DNA from: Chloroflexia bacterium
GTDB taxonomy: Bacteria; Chloroflexota; Chloroflexia; Thermomicrobiales; CFX8
Reading direction: 5' to 3'
Assembly: GCA_030431755.1 (NCBI GenBank)
Contig: JAUIIK010000017.1
Span: forward strand, 1-56,743
Length of the DNA: 56,743 bases
A program made the position numbers and the translations under genes. Each line of letters begins with the position of its first letter. The stretch's first letter is position 1. Below, piece after piece: positions 51,805-56,743 of this stretch. Under the pieces are notes generated by a model. It searched no databases. It was not told the origin of the DNA and saw nothing but the letters and a program-made list of their open reading frames with translations.

Positions 51805-52848
51805 GTGCGGATTCTCGTCGTCAAACTCGCTGATCTCGGCGACCTGCTGCTGAGCGAACCGGCTATCCGTTCACTCAGAACTGCCTTTCCTACGGCGACC
51901 ATCGATGTGTTGACGACCCCGCACGCGGCCGGCTTGCTGCCGCTTCTGGGACATGACACCCGAGCGATCTCCTTTGAGAAAGCATCGTTTGACAGTCCCG
52001 GAATGGCTGCGCTCGGCTCGGCCCAGTCAGCGGCCCGGCTGGCTGCACACTTGCGCCTGGCCCACTATGACCGCGTCGTGCTCCTGCATCACCTCACAAC
52101 CGCCTGGGGCGCGGCGAAGTACCGGGCGTTTGCTCGTGCGACTGGCGCGCCCATCATCGCTGGGCTCGACAATGGTCGTGGCGGATTTCTGTCACACGCC
52201 GCTGTGGATCGTGGCTTCGGGCACAAACACGAGAGCGCCTACATGCTCGATGTTGCAATTGCGGCCGGCGGCATGGTGACTTCGCCCCAACCACGAGTAG
52301 CACTCATCCCGGAGACCCTTCCGTTTGATCTTCCCGACCGTTATGTCGCGTTGGCGCCATCTGCCGGGAGATACTCGGCGGCGCGCATCTGGCCGGCGAA
52401 GCGCTTCGCGCGGCTCGCGAGCCGCCTGGCGCGAGAGCGCTTGCCGCTCGTCATCGCCGGCGGGACGGATGCAGCAGAGGCCGCGCGCCGAATCGTTGAT
52501 GCCGTCGAACCGAAACTCACGCTCGACCTCACCAGCCAGACGACGCACAATCAACTCGGTCACATCCTGGCTCGCGCTGCGCTCGTGGTCAGCAATGACA
52601 GCTTCCCAGCCCACCTGGCCGCGGCCGTCGGAGCGCCTGTCCTGACGATATTCGGACCAAGCAATGTTGCTGCGTGGGCGCCGGTCTCCGATCGTGCCAT
52701 CGCGCTGTCGGCACACCTACCTTGCGCGCCGTGCCTGTACACTGGATACCGGCTGGGCCGCCGGGCCGGTTGCCCGGCCCGCACATGTCTCACGATGGTG
52801 ACAGCAGAGATGGCCTTCGAGAAGTCAATGGAGTTGCTCGGTGCGTAG
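51805..52848 (+). CDS. Glycosyltransferase family 9 protein, third copy
   Basis: This 347-aa GT9 protein has MRILVVKLADLGDLLLSEPAIRSLR, LLHHLTTAWGAAKYR, RYVALAPSAGRYSAARIWPAKRF, ARAALVVSNDSFPAHLAAAVG and TIFGPSNVAAWAPV, with the C-terminal CAPCLYTGY...CPARTC cysteines. Start is a GTG 3 bp after the preceding stop. It is the third GT9 gene in 4.3 kb, so the product is likely a heterogeneous oligosaccharide built by successive related transferases. The next gene overlaps its last 8 bases. Confidence 0.9.
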   Translation: MRILVVKLADLGDLLLSEPAIRSLRTAFPTATIDVLTTPHAAGLLPLLGHDTRAISFEKASFDSPGMAALGSAQSAARLAAHLRLAHYDRVVLLHHLTTAWGAAKYRAFARATGAPIIAGLDNGRGGFLSHAAVDRGFGHKHESAYMLDVAIAAGGMVTSPQPRVALIPETLPFDLPDRYVALAPSAGRYSAARIWPAKRFARLASRLARERLPLVIAGGTDAAEAARRIVDAVEPKLTLDLTSQTTHNQLGHILARAALVVSNDSFPAHLAAAVGAPVLTIFGPSNVAAWAPVSDRAIALSAHLPCAPCLYTGYRLGRRAGCPARTCLTMVTAEMAFEKSMELLGA

Positions 52849-53365
52849 TACGGGTCAGTACATTGGCGCGGGGTTGGTCGCGGTTGGGCTCCTAATCGGC
52901 CTCGGTCTGGCTGGTTGGCTCATCGCCGGCCTCGTGAGTTCCGACCTCGAAGCTGGCGGCGCGATACTCGGCGCGATCATCGGCTTTATCGTCCTGGTTG
53001 CGCCGCTCGTCATCGTCGGCGGGTTCGTCTTCATCCGGGCGCGGTCCGAGTCACAGCAGCTCGGCGCAGTGGCCGTTCAGCGCAAGCTGCTGGCCCGCAT
53101 CGACCTGGCCGGCGAGATCGGGATCCCCGATCTCGCGCTCGAGAGCGGGCTCTCTAGAGACGAAGTCCGGGAAAACCTCGTTGATCTTGTTTCGAAAGGT
53201 CTATTTTCGGGTTATGTTGACTGGGACCGTGGCCGGCTCTTTGCCCGGCAAGCTAGCGAGTTGCGCAACATGCGCCACTGCCAGAGCTGCGGCAGTGAGC
53301 TGGAGCTAGCCGGCAAGGGGCTGGTCCGCTGTCCATTCTGCGGCACTGAGTATTTCCTGCCCTGA
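52841..53365 (+). CDS. Two-helix membrane protein with winged-helix-like part and C-terminal zinc ribbon
   Basis: This 174-aa protein has two helices (about 8-30 and 43-65), a soluble helical part (LARIDLAGEIGIPDLALESGLSRDEVRENLVDLVSKGLFSGYV) with winged-helix-like spacing, and a C-terminal zinc ribbon (CQSCGSELELAGKGLVRCPFCG). GTG start has GGAG seven bases upstream and overlaps the GT9 gene by 8 nt. It begins a four-gene set with DUF4178, PspA and SPFH genes. Its build, membrane anchor plus zinc ribbon, recalls YdjG/YdjH-type partners of B. subtilis PspA, but no close identity is claimed. Confidence 0.7.
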   Translation: MRSTGQYIGAGLVAVGLLIGLGLAGWLIAGLVSSDLEAGGAILGAIIGFIVLVAPLVIVGGFVFIRARSESQQLGAVAVQRKLLARIDLAGEIGIPDLALESGLSRDEVRENLVDLVSKGLFSGYVDWDRGRLFARQASELRNMRHCQSCGSELELAGKGLVRCPFCGTEYFLP

Positions 53366-53401
53366 TGCGCCGGCGCAGGCGCTGGTTGAGAGGTAACAAC
53401 G

Positions 53402-54412
53402 ATGGCTGACGGCGGCAAACGAAGCTTCCTCGACTCGATCCCCGGCTGGGGCGGCTACCGCGACCGCGAGCGCCGGCGCGAGTCCGACCGGCTGCTACGC
53501 GAGCGGCTGGCGCGTGACTATGGCGAGATCGCCGACGAGCTGGGCAGGTTCGCGGCCCGGCTGGCCGAGGATCGCAAGCTGCGGGCAATCCGGTTTGTCG
53601 ATGGTCCGCACGGCCGCTTGACTCATTTCACCGACCGCCTGAAGTCAGCGACCTACGGCTACGCCGGGCTGTTCAGCGACCGGCCGGTCGATGCCGCCGC
53701 GCTCGACCAGATCGCGGCCTTCGACGAGAGTCTGGGCGAGGGACTCCTGGAGATGCGCGCGGCGGCCGACACACTCCGCGATACCGACCCGGATAGCCCA
53801 GACTTCCGCGAGCGCTCGGACGAGCTTGGCGAGTTGATCGAGCAGCTGCTCGACCGGCTGGACCGCCGTGGCGAGCTGATCGAGTCCGGCGCGGCGCGGC
53901 CGGAGGAGGAGATCACGGCGCTGCTCGCGACGACGGCCCCGACGGCTGCCCCGACGGCCTACGAGCTCCACGACGGCGACGGCATCAGCTACAACAATGT
54001 CAACTTCACAGTCATCGGGCGGATCACGATCGAGACAGCGACGACGGCCTGGCGCGATTTTCAGCTCCGCGGCGGCAATGACCAATCCTGGCTGCGCGTT
54101 CCGGCGGACGCCGATCAGCGGTTCTACTGGCTGCGGCATGTCGCCCCGGGCAACACGGATGGCTTGGAGACGGTCGACATCGAGGGAGACACCTACAATC
54201 TCCAATCGTCCGTCGACGGCACCGCCGAGGTCATCGGCTCCGGCGGCGCGAGCGGCGACCGCGCTGTCACGGTACACACATACGGCAATGCGTCTGGAAA
54301 CAGTCTGTTGAGCGTTTATCATTGGAGAGCCGACGAAATTGCGCTCCTGGGAGAGCCAGTCGACGCGGCCGAGCTTGAGTTGTGGTCCCGCGAAGGCGGC
54401 CAGGCGATCTAG
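53402..54412 (+). CDS. DUF4178-domain protein
   Basis: This 336-aa protein has an N-terminal helical part rich in Arg, Asp and Glu (20-170, coiled-coil-like). From about residue 185 it has a DUF4178-like beta domain: YELHDGDGISYNNVNFTVIGRI, WRDFQLRGGNDQSWLRV and RFYWLRHV. DUF4178 proteins are known neighbours of PspA-type stress genes, with unclear biochemical role. GAGAGGT precedes the ATG by 7 nt. No membrane segment. The helical addition may bind PspA. Confidence 0.7.
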   Translation: MADGGKRSFLDSIPGWGGYRDRERRRESDRLLRERLARDYGEIADELGRFAARLAEDRKLRAIRFVDGPHGRLTHFTDRLKSATYGYAGLFSDRPVDAAALDQIAAFDESLGEGLLEMRAAADTLRDTDPDSPDFRERSDELGELIEQLLDRLDRRGELIESGAARPEEEITALLATTAPTAAPTAYELHDGDGISYNNVNFTVIGRITIETATTAWRDFQLRGGNDQSWLRVPADADQRFYWLRHVAPGNTDGLETVDIEGDTYNLQSSVDGTAEVIGSGGASGDRAVTVHTYGNASGNSLLSVYHWRADEIALLGEPVDAAELELWSREGGQAI

Positions 54413-54454
54413 CCACACGCCCCGTAGACGGGACACGCATGTAAAGGGAGAGTT

Positions 54455-55159
54455 ATGGGAATTCTCGACAGGATGTCGCGCCTGGTTCGCGCCAACATCA
54501 ATGACTTCATCGACAACGCCGAAGATCCGGAAAAGATGCTCAATGAGCTGCTCCGGGAAATGCAGGCCAGCATTCGCGAAGCGCGGCAGCAGGTCGCGAA
54601 CATGATCGCGCAGGAGAAGCAGCTCGAAGCCGAGCTCCAGGAAGCGCAGATGGACTCCCGCGAATGGGAGCGCAAGGCCGAAACGGCGCTGAAGCGCGAC
54701 CGCGAGGACCTCGCGCGGGAAGCGCTGCGGCGCAAGCGCGACGCCGACGAGATCGGCATGGTCTACGCTGGCCAACTTGCCAGCCAGTCGGAGCTGATCG
54801 AGAAGCTCCGCAACCAGCTCAAGATGCTCGAGCGCAAATACGACGAAGCCGAGTCGAAGCGCAATTTGCTCATCGCGCGTCACCGACGGGCCCAGGCCCA
54901 GCAGCGCATCAGCGAGTCCTTCTCATCCCTCCCCGACATGAGCGCGATGGGTGAGCTGGAGCGTATGGAGAAGAAGATCATCGCCGACGAAGCGCAGGTC
55001 ATGGCGATGCAAGAGCTCGAGCAGGACGACATCGAGTGGCAGTTTGCCGAGCTCGAAGCCGAGTCTGACGTCGAAGACGAACTGCTCGCCCTCAAAGCCC
55101 GAGTCGCGGGCGATGAACCGGCGCTGACTGACGGTGGCGGGTCCACCGGTAGCGAATAG
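54455..55159 (+). CDS. pspA: PspA/IM30 family membrane-stress protein
   Basis: This 234-aa protein is almost wholly alpha-helical. It starts MGILDRMSRLVRANINDFIDNAEDPEKML, the N-terminal amphipathic helix and linker of PspA/Vipp1, then the long coiled-coil hairpin from about 30 to 155, and a shorter acidic C-terminal helix. These proteins polymerise on damaged membranes (ESCRT-III superfamily). AAGGGAGAG lies directly before the ATG. Between DUF4178 and SPFH genes, it is the core of the module. Confidence 0.9.
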   Translation: MGILDRMSRLVRANINDFIDNAEDPEKMLNELLREMQASIREARQQVANMIAQEKQLEAELQEAQMDSREWERKAETALKRDREDLAREALRRKRDADEIGMVYAGQLASQSELIEKLRNQLKMLERKYDEAESKRNLLIARHRRAQAQQRISESFSSLPDMSAMGELERMEKKIIADEAQVMAMQELEQDDIEWQFAELEAESDVEDELLALKARVAGDEPALTDGGGSTGSE

Positions 55160-55210
55160 GCCTAGCGTCCGGGCGCGGTCGAGCGCCGGCAACCGTCGAG
55201 GAGTGATCCC

Positions 55211-56302
55211 ATGGCGATCCTTGATCTGATCGAATATCCGGATTCACGGGCGAATGAGATCGTCCACCGCATCCCCGAGTACGGGTCAGGCGAGTTTCGC
55301 CTGGGGTCACAGTGCGTCGTGCGCGAGTCGCAGCGCGCTGTCTTCTCCCGTGACGGTAAGGCGCTCGATGTGCTCGGGCCTGGCCGTCACACGCTTTCAA
55401 CCGCCAACATCCCGATTCTCTCGGAGCTCTTTGGCATTCCGTTCGGCGGCAAGAGCCCCTTCCGGGCCGAGGTCTTCTACGTCAACATCCGCGAGTTCAC
55501 CGACCTCAAGTGGGGCACCGTCCAACCGATCGTCTACCGGGACACAGATTTCGGGATGGTCCGACTACGCGCCTTCGGCACCTACTCGATGCGTGTCAGC
55601 GACGTGCAGCTCTTCGTCAACCAGGTGGTCGGCACCCGCGCGACTTATCTGGTCGAGGACATTGAGGAGTTCCTGCGCTCGATCATCCTCACCGAGTTCA
55701 ACGACATGGTCGGCGAGACGATGACGAGCATCCTCGATCTCCCGCTCATGACCCAGGAGATCGCATCGGCTGCCCGCCACGCCTTGACTGACGACTTCGA
55801 GCGGCTTGGCATCGAGCTCCAGTCCTTCCAGATCATGTCGGTCACGCCGCCGGAAGAGGTCCAGCAGCGCATCGACGAGCGCTCCGGCATGGCGGCGCTG
55901 GGCGACATGAACCAGTACCTTCAGTACCAGACCGCCCAGGCTATCGGCCAGATGCCCAACGCGGCCTCCCAGGGCGGCGGTGGCGGCAACCTGAGCGAAG
56001 GCGCGGGACTCGGCGTCGGCCTCGGGATGGGCGCGGCCATGGGTCAGGTCATGTCCCAGGCCATCGGCGGCGCTGCAGGCCAGCAGGGCCAGACTGCGCC
56101 AGCGGCCCAGGCCGGCGGTGGCGCAGCGCCCGCAGCGAAGTACTGCACCAACTGTGGTCACGGGATGGCGGCTGGAGCGAAGTTCTGTCCGAACTGTGGC
56201 ACCGCCGCGGCACAGGCCAGCGGCACCTGTCCGAACTGTGGCACCAACAATCCGGCCGGATCGAAGTTCTGCACCGAGTGCGGGACAAATCTGACCGGCT
56301 AA
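55211..56302 (+). CDS. SPFH-domain protein with two C-terminal double zinc ribbons (YdjI-like)
   Basis: This 363-aa protein has an N-terminal SPFH/virion-core-like domain (about 20-235: VVRESQRAVFSRDGKALDVLGPG, VFYVNIREFTDLKWGT, FGTYSMRVSDVQLFVNQVVG, FERLGIELQSFQIMSVTPPEEVQ). A Gly/Ala/Gln-rich linker follows (about 250-305), then four CxxC pairs (YCTNCG, FCPNCG, TCPNCG, FCTECG) forming two zinc-ribbon modules. B. subtilis YdjI has the same plan and works with PspA homologue YdjF. Good GAGGAG before the ATG. It should recruit PspA to special membrane zones. Confidence 0.9.
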   Translation: MAILDLIEYPDSRANEIVHRIPEYGSGEFRLGSQCVVRESQRAVFSRDGKALDVLGPGRHTLSTANIPILSELFGIPFGGKSPFRAEVFYVNIREFTDLKWGTVQPIVYRDTDFGMVRLRAFGTYSMRVSDVQLFVNQVVGTRATYLVEDIEEFLRSIILTEFNDMVGETMTSILDLPLMTQEIASAARHALTDDFERLGIELQSFQIMSVTPPEEVQQRIDERSGMAALGDMNQYLQYQTAQAIGQMPNAASQGGGGGNLSEGAGLGVGLGMGAAMGQVMSQAIGGAAGQQGQTAPAAQAGGGAAPAAKYCTNCGHGMAAGAKFCPNCGTAAAQASGTCPNCGTNNPAGSKFCTECGTNLTG

Positions 56303-56743
56303 CGATGTCACCAATTGACGTGGTCACGCACCAGCGACTGGCGAGACGCAATTGCAAAGCGCTGAGCCGACAATTGCGCAGAGCTTGCGGGCAACAGCGT
56401 AGGGGTGGAGTTCATCTCCACCCGGCTGCGGGATCGAGGCCAAAATCGGGTGGAGATGAACTCCACCCCTACGGGCTGCCAGGCGCGACCTACCTCAACA
56501 CAACAGGGGCTCGTTCGAAGCTGGCAGCCAATTGGCGCGCCGAGCGGGCGTTGGATATCGGGTACGCTGGCGGCGACCGCACTCCCACTCCCGTCGTCCG
56601 CGACAGAGCACAAGGGATCTTCGTACTGACAGCGTCCGCGAATGTTGGCTGTCAGCCGGCCGACGTTCGTGCAGGCAAGCGCTGAATGAACGCCATGCCG
56701 CTGCAGAAAGCTCGCAACACCATGCGTCGGCATTCACCACGTT
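56303..56743. other. 441-bp end region without a gene; holds a large inverted repeat
   Basis: I see no convincing coding sequence between the SPFH gene and the window edge. Frames on both strands read through the repeat and lack ribosome-binding sites. The only clear structure is the inverted repeat at 56398-56473. A gene may begin past the edge. Confidence 0.6.
56398..56473. repeat. Perfect 26-bp inverted repeat, each arm itself palindromic
   Basis: Arms at 56398-56423 and 56448-56473 are exact reverse complements around 24 nt. Each arm contains GGGTGGAG-TTCAT-CTCCACCC (or its complement), an 8-bp hairpin. The outer ends read CGTAGGGG and CCCCTACG, as in palindromic repeats common in Chloroflexota and cyanobacteria. 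Part of the arm recurs at about 15470. It follows the SPFH gene by 95 bp and could stop transcription. Confidence 0.8.

Noticed and set aside
1-56743. CRISPR arrays, insertion sequences, prophage or integrase genes
   Set aside because: I noticed no regularly spaced direct repeats, transposase or integrase motifs, or phage structural genes in the window.

Overview
The window is high-GC bacterial chromosome, densely coded on both strands, with many GTG and TTG starts, short gaps and frequent 1-11 nt gene overlaps. The gene set suggests a member of the Chloroflexota, possibly Thermomicrobia-like: F420-type luciferase-family oxidoreductases, a hemE-hemH-hemY block of the Gram-positive (coproporphyrin) type, Bacillus-type LexA control, DUF4013/DUF4126/DUF4178 proteins, ComEA/ComEC, and a tRNA gene with no encoded CCA. 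The phylum is an inference from gene content. No marker gene in the window settles it.

Layout. 0-2.7 kb: the 5' part of msrA (minus), then two lipoprotein genes, one of them a secreted alpha-acetolactate decarboxylase. 2.75-11.2 kb (all minus): nicotinate phosphoribosyltransferase, a GNAT acetyltransferase, three genes arranged like hcnABC/opine oxidase, and an AAA+ ATPase plus VWA pair of Mg-chelatase type. 11.35-15.4 kb (plus): a dUTPase-like gene, then hemE, hemH and hemY. 15.7-19.4 kb: an SLC13/RCK_C transporter and two divergent luciferase-like oxidoreductases. 19.4-23.7 kb (minus): bleomycin-hydrolase-type peptidase, acyl-CoA ligase and an LVIVD beta-propeller protein in one apparent operon. 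23.9-27.6 kb: hydantoinase/oxoprolinase A and B subunits. 27.6-28.9 kb: a TetR regulator overlapping an MBL hydrolase gene, with a candidate operator upstream. 29.1-31.2 kb: a membrane protein gene, a gene-poor stretch and a decayed BrkB-family gene. 31.2-40.1 kb: tRNA-Glu, comEC, comEA, mfd, a DUF2007 gene, mutS2 and cvpA. 40.3-41.0 kb: lexA with a clear promoter and LexA box.

41.1-45.6 kb holds envelope glycosyltransferases, VanZ and two small membrane protein genes. 45.7-48.6 kb holds a zinc-finger-free DnaJ, purA and fabZ. From fabZ the genes run on with overlapping ends into four glycosyltransferases (GT9, GT9, GT4, GT9), then directly into an envelope-stress module: a membrane/zinc-ribbon protein, a DUF4178 protein, PspA/IM30, and an SPFH protein ending in two double zinc ribbons. 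The window ends with a perfect 26-bp inverted repeat.

The strongest unusual signal is at 7.9-9.5 kb. Two subunits of the hcnABC-like oxidase keep their folds and flanking motifs but have lost every cysteine that would bind a [2Fe-2S] cluster, four in each protein. Also notable are the PspA-SPFH-DUF4178 module joined to a glycosyltransferase operon, a near-perfect palindrome between the nicotinate phosphoribosyltransferase and dUTPase genes, a symmetric candidate operator inside the MBL/TetR promoter, and a BrkB pseudogene with several independent lesions.
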